A DNA stretch of 32,552 bases, taken from an uncultured Pseudomonadota bacterium (GTDB lineage: Bacteria > Myxococcota_A > Polyangia > Nannocystales > Nannocystaceae). Under the pieces are notes generated by a model. It saw nothing but the letters and a program-made list of their open reading frames with translations. It was not told where the DNA came from and did not search any database. The stretch is taken from the NCBI GenBank assembly GCA_913061055.1, contig CAJXVA010000049.1:1-32552 (forward strand). Reading direction: 5' to 3'. Shown here one piece after another: positions 23,704 through 32,502 of this stretch (position 1 is its first letter; every line of letters begins with the position of its first letter). Made by a program: the position numbers and the translations under genes.

Positions 23704-25098
23704 ATGGCGGAGATTCTCAGTCCGATCGATCACACCGTCGCGTTCACCTATCCCGAGCTGGTCCGCGCCGAGGCGTTTGCTCGGCTCGAAGCCGCACAGA
23801 CCGCCCAGCGGGCCTGGATGCAGGTCTCGTTGGAGGATCGGATCGGGTTGTGTCTCCGCGTCCTCGATGCCTACCGCTCGCAGCTCGACGCGCACGCGAT
23901 CGCCATCACCAAAATGATGGGCAAACCCGTCGATCAGGCGAGGGGCGAGTTCGAAGGCGGCATGGTCGAGCGCACGAAGAGCTTGTGCGCCCAGGCGGCG
24001 GAGGCTCTGGCGGACGATGTGCTCCCAGCGCAGGAGGGGTTTCGCCGGTACGTGCGGCACGAGCCCGTCGGCGTCGTGCTGAACATCGCGGCGTGGAACT
24101 ACCCACTGCTGGTTCCCATCAACGTCATCGTGCCCGCCGTGCTCGCGGGCAACGCCGTCCTGCTCAAGCACGCCCCGCAGACCGCGCTCGTCGCAACCCA
24201 GCTTCAACAGGCGTTCGCGATGGCCGGAGCTCCGGCCGGGCTGGTCCAGGCGTTCATGGCGTCTCACGAGACCGTGGCCGAGGTGATTCACAGCCGCCGG
24301 TTGGGCGCGGTTGCGTTCACGGGGTCGGTCCGGGGCGGGCACGAGGTCATGCGCACCGTCGCGCGAGACAACTTCATCCCGACCGGGTTCGAGCTGGGCG
24401 GCAAGGACCCCGCGTTCGTGCTCGACGACGCAGACCTCGACTTCACGGTGGGCAACCTCGTCGACGGCGCGTTCTACAATGCGGGGCAGTCGTGCTGTGG
24501 CATCGAGCGCATCTACGTGCACGCCGCGGTCTACGACGATTTTATCGAAGCCTATGCCGCGGGCGTTCGCGCGTACCGACTCGGCAACCCGCTCGACGAT
24601 GGGGTCACCCTCGGCCCGGTCGTCAACGCTGCGGCGGCGCAGCGCATCAAGGCCCACAACGCGCAGGCGGAGGCTCGGGGTGCACGTGCGCTGGTGCCTG
24701 CCGACGCGTTCGACGTCCCGGACTTGTCCCCGTGTTACCTCGCGCCACAGGCCTTCGATCAGGTCACACACGAGATGGATCTGATGCGTGAGGAGAGCTT
24801 CGGCCCGACGGTGGGCATCATGAAGGTCTCGTCGATCGACGAGGGCGTCGCCCTGATGAACGATTCCGCGTTCGGACTGACCGCCTCGCTGTGGAGCACC
24901 GATGATGCCCGGGCCGAAGCGATCGCGCGCCGCGTTCAGGCCGGCACCGTGTACCTCAACCGCTGTGACTACCTCGACCCGCAGATGCCGTGGACAGGCG
25001 TGAAGGACTCCGGTGTGGGGTGTTCGCTTGGCCGCTACGGCTTCGGCCAGGTCACTCGTCTCAAGAGCTACCACCTGCGAACCACGATCCCGAAGTGA
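23704..25098 (+). CDS. NAD(P)-dependent aldehyde dehydrogenase
   Basis: 464 residues, ALDH superfamily. Oxidises an aldehyde to the carboxylate in the cytoplasm. Motifs: NIAAWNYPL with oxyanion Asn132, cofactor Lys155, the Rossmann-side AFTGSV (204-208 region), general base Glu230 in GFELGGKDPAFVL, and the nucleophile Cys264 in NAGQSCCGIERIYV. Length slightly below the common 480-500 but complete. The GS-like ligase gene starts 4 bp after its stop, so the two are co-transcribed. Together with the downstream alcohol dehydrogenase it would finish oxidation of an amino alcohol after gamma-glutamylation. Substrate not readable from the sequence; succinate-semialdehyde-like or gamma-glutamyl-aminoaldehyde dehydrogenase are options. 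Confidence 0.94.
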   Translation: MAEILSPIDHTVAFTYPELVRAEAFARLEAAQTAQRAWMQVSLEDRIGLCLRVLDAYRSQLDAHAIAITKMMGKPVDQARGEFEGGMVERTKSLCAQAAEALADDVLPAQEGFRRYVRHEPVGVVLNIAAWNYPLLVPINVIVPAVLAGNAVLLKHAPQTALVATQLQQAFAMAGAPAGLVQAFMASHETVAEVIHSRRLGAVAFTGSVRGGHEVMRTVARDNFIPTGFELGGKDPAFVLDDADLDFTVGNLVDGAFYNAGQSCCGIERIYVHAAVYDDFIEAYAAGVRAYRLGNPLDDGVTLGPVVNAAAAQRIKAHNAQAEARGARALVPADAFDVPDLSPCYLAPQAFDQVTHEMDLMREESFGPTVGIMKVSSIDEGVALMNDSAFGLTASLWSTDDARAEAIARRVQAGTVYLNRCDYLDPQMPWTGVKDSGVGCSLGRYGFGQVTRLKSYHLRTTIPK

Positions 25099-25102
25099 CC
25101 TG

Positions 25103-26455
25103 ATGACCCCCACCGACGTTCCCTCGCTCGTTGCCTTCCTCGACCAACACGGGATCACCCGTCACAAGATCGGCGTCTTCGACATCGATGGTGTCCTGCG
25201 TGGCAAGTACATGAGCCGCGAGAAGTTCCTCTCCGCGGCGGAGAAGGGCCTGGGGTTCTGTGACGTCGTACTGGGATGGGACGTCGCCGATCAGCTCTAT
25301 GACAACGCCACCGTCTCGGGGTGGCACACCGGGTATCGCGATGCGCCGGTGTCGCTCGATCTGTCGACGACCCGCATGCTTCCGTTCGAGCCGAATACGG
25401 TCTTCGTCCTCGGTGGGTTCACGGGGTCGTACGAGCCGGTCTGTCCTCGGGCAGTGCTCCGGCGAACGTTGGAGCGGGCCGCCGCCATGGGCTTTGGGGT
25501 GAAGGCCGCGTGCGAGTACGAGTTCTTCGTGTTCGACGAGACGCCCGATAGCGCTCGCGAGAAGGGCTTCCGAAACCTCAAGCCGTTCACACCCGGCATG
25601 TTCGGGTACTCGACGATCCGCAACAGCGTGCACTTCGAGCTGTATCACCAGCTGCTCGATGAGATGGAGGCGCTCGGCATCACCATCGAGGGACTCCACA
25701 CCGAGACCGGCCCTGGCGTGCTCGAGGCTGCCATCACCGTGGACGAGGCCAGTCTGGCCGCCGACCAGGCCGCGCTGTTCAAGACCTTCACGAAGGTGTT
25801 CCTTCAGCGTCGCGGGCTGATGGGCACGTTTATGGCCAAGTGGAGCAACGACTACCCCGGACAGTCGGGGCACATGCACGTGTCGCTCGAGCGCGCCGGA
25901 ACCAACATCTTCCACGACCCCAGCGACCCGGAGGGGCTCAGCACCACGATGCGGCAGTTCCTGGCCGGGCAGGTCAAGTACATGCCGCAAGTGCTCCCGA
26001 TGGTGTGCTCCACGATCAATGCGTTTCGGCGGCTGGTGCCGGGGATGTGGGCGCCCATCTCTGCCAGCTGGGGGATCGAGAACCGCACCACGGCGATTCG
26101 GGCGATCCCGTCCGGGGTGAAGGGAACGCGTAGCGAGTACCGACTGGGGCCCGCCGATGCCAACCCGTACCTTGGGCTCGCCGCGGCGATCGCAACCGGC
26201 CTTCGGGGGATCGAAGAGGAACTCGTACCGAGCGATCCCGTTCGCGGCAACGCGTACGAGGATCCCGGTGAGGCCGAACCCCTGCCGCGCTCGCTCGCCG
26301 CCGCGACCGAAGCCTTTTCACGCAGCGTAGCGGCACGGGAGCTGTTTGGTGACACGTTCGTGGAGCACTACGCGGCGACCCGGAACTGGGAAGTTCGCGA
26401 GCACCAAAAGCACGTCGCGGACTGGGACCTCCAGCGCTACTTCGAGATCATCTGA
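25103..26455 (+). CDS. Glutamine-synthetase-like gamma-glutamyl amine ligase (PuuA / GlnA4-like)
   Basis: 450 residues, GS superfamily, catalytic part complete. ATP-dependent ligation of glutamate to an amine. Metal and substrate motifs: CEYEFFVF (Glu138 and Glu140), ETGPGVLEAAI with Glu201 and Glu208, SGHMHVSL with His257, and NRTTAIRAIP with the Arg that binds phosphate. The MAKP motif of true GS reads MAKW here, and the sequence lacks the adenylylation-site Tyr loop of GSI as far as I can see. The N-terminal FDIDGVLRGKYMS is typical of PuuA-type ligases. Context (ALDH 4 bp upstream, Fe-type alcohol dehydrogenase downstream) argues for catabolism of an amine or amino alcohol rather than for ammonia assimilation. 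Confidence 0.92.
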   Translation: MTPTDVPSLVAFLDQHGITRHKIGVFDIDGVLRGKYMSREKFLSAAEKGLGFCDVVLGWDVADQLYDNATVSGWHTGYRDAPVSLDLSTTRMLPFEPNTVFVLGGFTGSYEPVCPRAVLRRTLERAAAMGFGVKAACEYEFFVFDETPDSAREKGFRNLKPFTPGMFGYSTIRNSVHFELYHQLLDEMEALGITIEGLHTETGPGVLEAAITVDEASLAADQAALFKTFTKVFLQRRGLMGTFMAKWSNDYPGQSGHMHVSLERAGTNIFHDPSDPEGLSTTMRQFLAGQVKYMPQVLPMVCSTINAFRRLVPGMWAPISASWGIENRTTAIRAIPSGVKGTRSEYRLGPADANPYLGLAAAIATGLRGIEEELVPSDPVRGNAYEDPGEAEPLPRSLAAATEAFSRSVAARELFGDTFVEHYAATRNWEVREHQKHVADWDLQRYFEII

Positions 26456-26552
26456 ACCAAAAGGGCGGGAACGCGCGGCCGCCCCAAACGGGTGCGGCCA
26501 GAGCGGACCACCTGGGTTGTGCGGCGTTCGAGAGTCGCCCAAGATCGGTAGG

Positions 26553-27446
26553 ATGAAGCGCGCCGCCGCATGCGTCGCCGCGACGATGTTGTGGGGATGC
26601 CTGATTCCCAACCCGGAGTATCAGGGGCAGACCTCCACCGATTCCGGTGGGGCGGACGGGACGGGCATCGGGGCGACAAGCACGGGCGCTCCGAGTTCGA
26701 CTTCGGAGGCCGGAGCGACCCTCGTCGACTCGGCGAGTGGAGAGGTTGGCGATGGGACCGGTCCGTCCGCGGACGGAACCAGTACCTCCTCGGCCGTGGA
26801 AACGACATCTTCGAGCGCGACCGGGGGCCCGGTCGTGGCCTGCCCGGTTGGAGATGCACTCCGCTTGTGCCTGCAGTTTGATGTCGACGGACCGGCAGAG
26901 GTGTCGGACGAGTCGCCCAACGACTATCCCGTGACTGCGCTGGGAGGAGGGATCGCGGAAGGCCCCTGGCTGGGCGCGTTCGAATTCAACCCACGCGCGA
27001 GCCTCGAGGTCGACTGTGGTGGCGAGTGCGCGGGAGGGGCGACGGTGACGTACCAGGCGTGGATCCGACTCGATGAGACTCCCAGCGCCGGCGGGCGAGC
27101 CGGCGTCGTCGACAACAATGGGATCCTTGGCATGTTCATCACCGATGCCGCAGAGCTCCGCTGTGTCTCGAACAATGGCACGACCGAGGGGGGCTCAGTG
27201 GAGCTGGGAGAGTGGTCTCACCTGGCTTGCGTGGCCGATGGCGGCCTACTGCTGGCGTACGTCGATGGGCAGAGCGTCTCCGAGTTATCGATCCGGCCGC
27301 TCTCTCCGGCGAGTAACTCCGTCCCGCTGGCGATCGGCAACAATGCGCCGCAGCTCGACGATCCGTTCGTCGGGCTCGTGGACAAGGTTCGTGTGTGGGA
27401 CGAGGCGCGCACCCCCCAGCAGCTGAGTGCCTCCGCAACCCCGTAG
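26553..27446 (+). CDS. LamG-domain lipoprotein
   Basis: 297 residues. Signal peptide ends in MLWGC (Cys16). A Ser/Thr/Gly/Ala-rich linker (about 25-98) leads to a concanavalin-like/LamG_3 domain: CLQFDVDGPAEVSDESPN, TVTYQAWIRLDE, GRAGVVDNNGILGMFI, WSHLACVADGGLLLAYVDG, and FVGLVDKVRVWDEARTPQQL, the last being the conserved C-terminal strand of the fold. Likely surface-displayed and ligand-binding. It sits between the GS-like ligase and the alcohol dehydrogenase on the same strand (97 bp and 36 bp away); whether it belongs to their pathway is unclear. Architecture parallels 17439-18812 without the Cys module. Confidence 0.85.
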   Translation: MKRAAACVAATMLWGCLIPNPEYQGQTSTDSGGADGTGIGATSTGAPSSTSEAGATLVDSASGEVGDGTGPSADGTSTSSAVETTSSSATGGPVVACPVGDALRLCLQFDVDGPAEVSDESPNDYPVTALGGGIAEGPWLGAFEFNPRASLEVDCGGECAGGATVTYQAWIRLDETPSAGGRAGVVDNNGILGMFITDAAELRCVSNNGTTEGGSVELGEWSHLACVADGGLLLAYVDGQSVSELSIRPLSPASNSVPLAIGNNAPQLDDPFVGLVDKVRVWDEARTPQQLSASATP

Positions 27447-27482
27447 CGCCGGCGGCGGTTGTTGGGCGACCATGGGGAGCCT

Positions 27483-28649
27483 ATGAACGCAGTCTCCGGC
27501 AACTTCAACTACCCCACGGCCTATCGCATCGGGGCCGGTCGCCTCAATGAGTTGCCCGGTGCCTGCGCCGAGTTGGGCATGGCGCGGCCTCTGATCGTCA
27601 CCGACCCCGGCGTGGCGGCGCTACCGTGGTTCGAAGTCGCGTTGAAGAGCCTCGACGATGCCGGCCTCGGGCGTGCCGTGTTCTCCGAGGTGCATCCGAA
27701 CCCAACCGGATCCGATGTCGCGGCGGGCGTGTCCGCGTTCCTTGCCGGGGAGCATGACGGCATCGTGTTGATCGGTGGTGGCTCGGCAATGGATGTGGGC
27801 AAGTCGATCGCGTTGGTCGCCCGCAACCCCGGTGATGTGTTTGCCTATGAGGACGTCGGGGATAACTGGACTCGAGCCGATCCGGCGAAGGTCGCACCGA
27901 TGATCGCCGTGCCGACGACCGCTGGGACCGGGTCCGAGGTGGGGCGCGCCGGGGTGATCGTCGACGAGCGCGATCACGGCAAGAAGATCATCTTCCACCC
28001 CAAGATGCAGCCCGCGCTGGTCATCGCGGATCCCGAGGTGACGCTGGGCCTTCCCGCCGGCCTCACCGCGGCGACCGGGATGGATGCACTCGCCCATTGC
28101 TTCGAGGCGTTGTGTGCCCCCGGCTACCACCCGATGGCCGACGGAATCGCGCTCGAGGGGATGCGGCTGGTCGCGGAGTTCCTCCCGCGTGCATTCGCGA
28201 ACGGGGCTGACCTGGAGGCACGGACCCACATGATGATGGCGGCTTCGATGGGCGCGACCGCGTTCCAAAAAGGGTTGGGCCTCGTTCATGCGCTCAGCCA
28301 TCCGGTGGGGGGCGCGACGGGTCTTCACCACGGCACTGCGAACGCGATCTTCTTGCCCTACGTCATGGTGTTCAACCGGGACGCGATCGAAGCCCGCATG
28401 GAACGTTTGGCCCGCTTTCTCGAACTCCCCGAGCCCGGCTTCGATGGGGTCATGAAGTGGATGTTGGCGCTGCGGTCGGAGTTGGGGATGCCGCACACCC
28501 TTGCAGCGGTGGACGGGTTTGACGCTGCGATGGCTGCGCGACTCGCCCCCGCAGCAGTTGCGGACCCTTCGATGGGGACGAACGCAAAGCCTGCGGATGC
28601 CTCGCAGTGCGAGGCGGTCTTCCTCGCAGCGCTCGCCGGCACGCTCTAA
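27483..28649 (+). CDS. Iron-dependent (group III) alcohol dehydrogenase
   Basis: 388 residues, Fe-ADH family (FucO, EutG, AdhB type). Oxidises a primary alcohol to the aldehyde with NAD. Motifs: IGGGSAMDVGK (NAD-binding, 97-107), PTTAGTGSEV (144-153), and the metal site of Asp201 and His205 in GMDALAHCFEAL, His269 in GLVHALSHPVGG, and His283 in GLHHGTANAI. All four ligands are present. ATG at 27483 has GGGGAG close upstream. It fits the step before the aldehyde dehydrogenase at 23704: alcohol to aldehyde, then to acid. A lipoprotein gene lies in between on the same strand. Confidence 0.95.
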   Translation: MNAVSGNFNYPTAYRIGAGRLNELPGACAELGMARPLIVTDPGVAALPWFEVALKSLDDAGLGRAVFSEVHPNPTGSDVAAGVSAFLAGEHDGIVLIGGGSAMDVGKSIALVARNPGDVFAYEDVGDNWTRADPAKVAPMIAVPTTAGTGSEVGRAGVIVDERDHGKKIIFHPKMQPALVIADPEVTLGLPAGLTAATGMDALAHCFEALCAPGYHPMADGIALEGMRLVAEFLPRAFANGADLEARTHMMMAASMGATAFQKGLGLVHALSHPVGGATGLHHGTANAIFLPYVMVFNRDAIEARMERLARFLELPEPGFDGVMKWMLALRSELGMPHTLAAVDGFDAAMAARLAPAAVADPSMGTNAKPADASQCEAVFLAALAGTL

Positions 28650-28753
28650 CGTGGGGCGGCTCGCCTCATTGGCACCGAGGCGCGTTGGGCCTACGCAAGT
28701 TCGACTCGCGGGTCTATATTGTCGGCCTAGTGCGCCAGGGAGAGCGTCGAAAT

Positions 28754-30091
28754 ATGTTGCGGGCACTGTCGGGCCCGCTCGCAGGAGCTACGTTTGAGGT
28801 TGGGCCACGCGTGCTCATCGGGCGCGTTGCGGCTTGCGACGTTCATCTTGTCGACGTCGAGGTGTCTCGCGAGCACGCGATGATCGTGACGCACGATCGG
28901 CAGCCAACATTGGTCGACCTGGACAGCCGCAACGGCACATTCGTCAGCGGCAAGCGGGTGCGCCGGGTTCCGCTTCATCCGGGAGACACCTTCTCGATCG
29001 CGGGCTCCGAGTTCATTTACGACCGAGCCGCGCCGATCAGCACCACGCCCGTTCTCTCGACCCAGTTCGGGGTGACCAACTCCGCGCCGCGGCCAGTGGA
29101 TGATGCCGGGGCGGCGCACCCCACTCGCGAGACAGTGTCCGCCAAGCCTACGAAGGCCGAGGTGGCGGCGGTCGACGACGATCGGGAGACGCAGCGTGCG
29201 ATGGCCGCGGTCACGGATGCTCCTGCGGTCCCGGTGGCGCCTGCGGTGGTCGCTCCCGATGCGGCGGAGCCTCGACCCACGGTTCGACTCGAAGCTGCCA
29301 CGGATCGCGTTCCCGAGGAAAAGGCGACGGTGCAGGTCCGTGCGGCGCAGGGACCGACGGCACCCGCCGTCGAGAAAGCGACGGTGCAGATTCAGGCGGC
29401 GCAGGGACCCTCGGCACAAACGGTCGAGAGGGCCGCTCGCGCGACGGCATCGCTGGCTGCTGTTCGTCCGCCGCCCGAGCCCGCCTTTCCAGAGGCTCCC
29501 CCTTCGTTCGAACCACCTCCTGTCCCCCCGCAGCCTACCGCGAAGCCGCGTGAATCTGCGTCGAAGAAGGGCAATCTGGAAGCCTACGACGGGGACTTGT
29601 TCGCCGACATCACGGCGTATCGCTCGTTCCGGATGCGGCTGCAGCATGGCGAAATGCCCTCCGGCGAGGAGGTGGCGGCGATGATCGATCTCGAAGCCGA
29701 GCTTCGCGAGCCCGTCGAAACCGACCCGCGGCGCGACGTGGTCACCAAGCGATTCTTCCGCCGGTTCCCGTTCTCGGGCTCGCTCCAAGCCAGGTTCACG
29801 AACTCGGGACGTATGGTGAGCGCCGAGGGCAAGATGACCAACCTCTCCGCCGACGGCCTGCAGTGCTCGCTGGAGCTCGGCAAGTTTTCGCCCAAGCCCG
29901 AGCAGCTCGCGATGCTGGTCATCGAGGGCATCCGCGACGGTGTCGAGGTGCGCTACTCGGTGACCGCACGGGTCGTGTGGTCTAAGAAGCGGGTGGCTGG
30001 TTTTGTGTTCGCGGGCGTTCCGAGTTGGAGCGAACGGCGGTCCGACTTCGACGACGTCGACACTGCGGTCCGGGCTCGTCCGACGGCTTGA
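28754..30091 (+). CDS. FHA-PilZ two-domain signalling protein
   Basis: 445 residues; the ATG at 28754 has AGGGAGA about 10 nt upstream, better than the in-frame GTG at 28730. N-terminal FHA domain (about 15-90): IGR (Arg24), EVSREH (Ser38, His41) and DSRNGTF (Asn60, Gly61), the residues that bind phosphothreonine. A disordered Pro/Ala/Thr linker (95-290) contains a duplicated 18-residue unit. The C-terminal part (about 345-430) looks like PilZ: basic KRFFRRFPF, then TNLSADGLQCSLE (the N-x-S-x-x-G motif), then VVWSKKRVAGFVFAG. It may read out both kinase activity and cyclic-di-GMP. A TATATT at 28715-28720 might be a -10 element, without a clear -35. Confidence 0.88.
   Translation: MLRALSGPLAGATFEVGPRVLIGRVAACDVHLVDVEVSREHAMIVTHDRQPTLVDLDSRNGTFVSGKRVRRVPLHPGDTFSIAGSEFIYDRAAPISTTPVLSTQFGVTNSAPRPVDDAGAAHPTRETVSAKPTKAEVAAVDDDRETQRAMAAVTDAPAVPVAPAVVAPDAAEPRPTVRLEAATDRVPEEKATVQVRAAQGPTAPAVEKATVQIQAAQGPSAQTVERAARATASLAAVRPPPEPAFPEAPPSFEPPPVPPQPTAKPRESASKKGNLEAYDGDLFADITAYRSFRMRLQHGEMPSGEEVAAMIDLEAELREPVETDPRRDVVTKRFFRRFPFSGSLQARFTNSGRMVSAEGKMTNLSADGLQCSLELGKFSPKPEQLAMLVIEGIRDGVEVRYSVTARVVWSKKRVAGFVFAGVPSWSERRSDFDDVDTAVRARPTA
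29318..29425 (+). repeat. Tandem 54-bp coding repeat in the FHA-PilZ linker
   Basis: 29318-29371 encodes EKATVQVRAAQGPTAPAV and 29372-29425 encodes EKATVQIQAAQGPSAQTV, 12 of 18 residues identical. It is a recent internal duplication in the disordered linker. Confidence 0.9.
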
Positions 30092-30116
30092 GGCTGCGCG
30101 CAGCCGCGCCACAAGC
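30086..30116. terminator. Bidirectional hairpin between convergent genes
   Basis: The 14-bp palindrome GGCTGCGCGCAGCC at 30092-30105 is enclosed by GCTTG (30086-30090) and CAAGC (30112-30116). It fills the gap between the FHA-PilZ gene stop and the DUF4377-like gene stop, and TCTATTG follows on the plus strand. Confidence 0.6.
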
Positions 30117-30117
30117 T

Positions 30118-30651
30118 CTATTGCTGACGGAGGGCAGCCGCGTGCGCGACGAACGAGCCCACCGCGGCGGGGTCGTGGCTGAGCTCGAGACTGACTGGGG
30201 TGTCTTCGTACAGCGCGTCGACGACCGCATCGCAGACCTCGGGCGTGGCGCAGCGGGCTCGGGTCTGTCCCACGAGCTCGAAGGTGGAGGAGTCGACGCG
30301 CTCGACAAACTCTGGGGGCAGGTCGATCTCGAACCGCGCGGTTGCGTCGACCAAGTCTTCGGTGACGACCTCCACCAGGTCGAAACTCGGGATCTCTCCA
30401 GCGGCCGGCGCGACGAGGGCGCGCAGCTCGTATTCGGTGCCCCACTGATGCTCGAACCCGGCGATGTCGCGGGCGTGTGTGATGCCCGGCGGATCGCTGT
30501 CCACCACCCGAAGGCAGTAGCCGGGCTGCCCATCGGGGCAGGGCTCGCGAAAGTGATCGACGCGCAGGGTGACCTCCTGGGGTGGCTCCAGATCACAGGC
30601 GGTCAGTCCGAGTGTGGTCAGCATGCCAAAGGTGAGGACGAGTCTGCGCAT
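30118..30651 (-). CDS. Lipoprotein with a DUF4377-like domain
   Basis: 177 residues from the ATG at 30651. Signal peptide ends in lipobox GLTAC (Cys19). The region about 30-85 has the pattern RVDHFREPCPDG...YCLRVVDSDPPG...DIAGFEHQWGTEYELRALV, which fits DUF4377 (C-x(n)-C-L-x-V then I-x-G-F-x-x-x-x-G-x-E-Y-x-L). The second half contains a Cys pair (RARCATPEVC) and an acidic/Val-rich stretch. Periplasmic or surface protein of unknown function. It follows the serine-hydrolase-like gene on the same strand by 224 bp. Confidence 0.82.
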   Translation of the reverse strand: MRRLVLTFGMLTTLGLTACDLEPPQEVTLRVDHFREPCPDGQPGYCLRVVDSDPPGITHARDIAGFEHQWGTEYELRALVAPAAGEIPSFDLVEVVTEDLVDATARFEIDLPPEFVERVDSSTFELVGQTRARCATPEVCDAVVDALYEDTPVSLELSHDPAAVGSFVAHAAALRQQ

Positions 30652-30833
30652 GACGAGGTACCCACTACCTGTGCAACGCGTGTGCCACGGTACGGCGGTG
30701 CCAGCGAATGGACTCGAACGGGGGCCCCTGTATCGCTCAGCGGCGATTCGAGGCGCATCGCCCCGGGCTGCCGTTTGCCTCGGATCCGGACAGCCATGTC
30801 GCGACGCGAGACGAGATGTGGCGGCGCTGTCAT

Positions 30834-30857
30834 GGCCGGCCGGGCCCGACGCCGGCC
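30834..30857 (-). terminator. GC-rich hairpin after the serine-hydrolase-like gene
   Basis: GGCCGGC (30834-30840) and GCCGGCC (30851-30857) are perfect 7-bp arms around a 10-base loop, 18 bp beyond the stop of the gene ending at 30876. There is no T-run; a terminator role is plausible but weak. The rest of 30652-30833 shows no gene. Confidence 0.35.
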
Positions 30858-30875
30858 GCGTCGACGAATCGACGC

Positions 30876-32502
30876 CTATCGACGCGTGAACGCGAACGCG
30901 GCGTTCTTGGACCGCAAGACCATGCCGCGCGCATCTTTGGACTCATCGAGGTTGAACATGACCCGGTTGCCGGAGTGGTCCTTGAAGAAGAACTGCCCAC
31001 GCCCCATCGGGTGCATCCACGTGAGTCCGTGTCCGGGTACGTCGAAGTACAGACGGTCTCCAAACGCGCGCACGTGCACGGTCTGAAGCATCGCGAAGCG
31101 CTCGGGATCGGTCAGCTCGGCGTAGCGCGACCACGTGTCTTCCGTGAGCCGATACGTCCCCACATAGCGCTCGTACGTGCTGGGCGCGATCTTGACCTCG
31201 TGGGCTTCGCGACGGCGCTCGGGTTCGTCGCCGTAGACCAGCATCGCGACGTCTTGGGCGATGCGGCTGGCAGGGACGACCTCGGTGTTGCACAGGACCA
31301 ACACGGTGGTCTTGTCTTCTTCGAAGTAGATCAGTGAACCGTTGAAGCCGTCGATCGCGGCAGGGAAGCTCAGCACCGACTGGCCGTACCCGTGGTCGAC
31401 TGCCAGGCCGTAGCCATAGCCATGCTCCGAGGCGCTCACCATCTCTTTGAGACTGGACGCTTCCAGAATCTTGCCGCCATGAAGCGCGGCGTTCCATTTG
31501 ACGAGATCGGTCGGGGAGGAGACCAAGCCTCCCGCGCCCCCGAACACCGACATGTGAATCGGATCGGGAGGATCGAGCAGCTCTTCGTCGTTCCACACCC
31601 GGCCATGCGCCTGCTCGCCCGAGTCGTACGCGTCCCCGTAGGTGGACTGCGTCATGCCGGCGGGTTCGAAGAGGTTGCGCTCGACGTACTCCCCGAAGGA
31701 CATGCCCGATGCCTTCTCGACGACGGCGCCAAGCAGATAGTAGTTGGCGTTGGAGGGGCTGAAGTCCGTGCCGGGCTGGAACTCGAGCGGAAGCGAGGAG
31801 AACCGCGCGACGAGCTGCTCGGTGGTGTGGGCTTCGTTCTTCCAGGTGTGGAAGTAGGGGAGCGCGGTGTAGTTGGGGATGCCCGAGGTGTGCTGCAGGA
31901 GTTGCCCGACGGTGATCTCTTCGCCGCGGGGGTAGTTGGCGACGAAGCGTGAGACCGGTTGGTCGAGCGACAGGTCGCCGCGGTCGCGCAGCTGCAGCAC
32001 GGCGGCTGCCGTGAACTGTTCGGTCAGCAAGCCCAGTCGGTACCGGGTGCCCACCGTGTTCGGCACCGTGTCCTCGGCATCTGCCCATCCGAAACCCTGG
32101 CCCGAGATGATCTCATCGCCGCGCGCGACGACGATGGACCCATGGAACTTGAAGGCTGGGCCCCAGTCCGCGCCGTAGTCGGAGACGATGCTCGCGACGG
32201 AGGTGGCGAGGTCGTCGGGGATCGGTGCACCGGGGGTACCGCTCTCGCGGAACTGTGGGCGGCCGAGTGAGTCGGGCTCGGCATAGAGGGACTCCTCCGC
32301 GTTCGGGGTGTCTGCCCCGCCCGTGGCGATCGCTGCGAGGGTGTCGGGGTACGGACCCGGGTCCAGAGCATAGGCTCCGGCTCCGGCCAAACCGACGCCA
32401 AGCACCAGCCCTGCCGCGATGCGGCCCCAGGGGCGTCGCCGCTGAACGGGCATCCCGTCCGCGTGCGTCGCATCTGCGGGCAGTGGCTCGGTCCCAGGGT
32501 CG
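30876..32502 (-). CDS. Beta-lactamase/serine-hydrolase-fold protein lacking catalytic residues (5' end at contig edge)
   Basis: The frame is open to the genomic edge at 32502. The likely start is the ATG at 32453 (525 residues), giving Arg-rich MPVQRRRPWGR and one membrane helix (12-30), so the body is extracytoplasmic; an earlier start cannot be excluded. The PF00144-type fold is clear: TRYRLG-LLTEQFTAAAVLQL, LSLDQPVSRFV, ITVGQLLQHTSGIPNY, FSPSNANYYLLGAVVEKASGM, GGAGGLVSSPTDLVKW. At the three active-site slots S-x-x-K reads LLTE (142-145), Y-x-N reads PSN (233-235), and the H-x-G slot reads FPA (363-365). The C-terminal part (IAPSTYERYVGTYRLTED) is the usual beta-sheet extension. Likely a non-catalytic binding or regulatory protein. 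The first residues of the open frame beyond 32502 are adapter-derived. Confidence 0.88.

Noticed and set aside
30700..30740. tRNA-like T-arm (GACTCGAAC on the plus strand, GTTCGAGTC on the minus strand)
   Set aside because: The flanking bases do not form a T-stem, and no acceptor, D-arm or anticodon arm can be folded around it.
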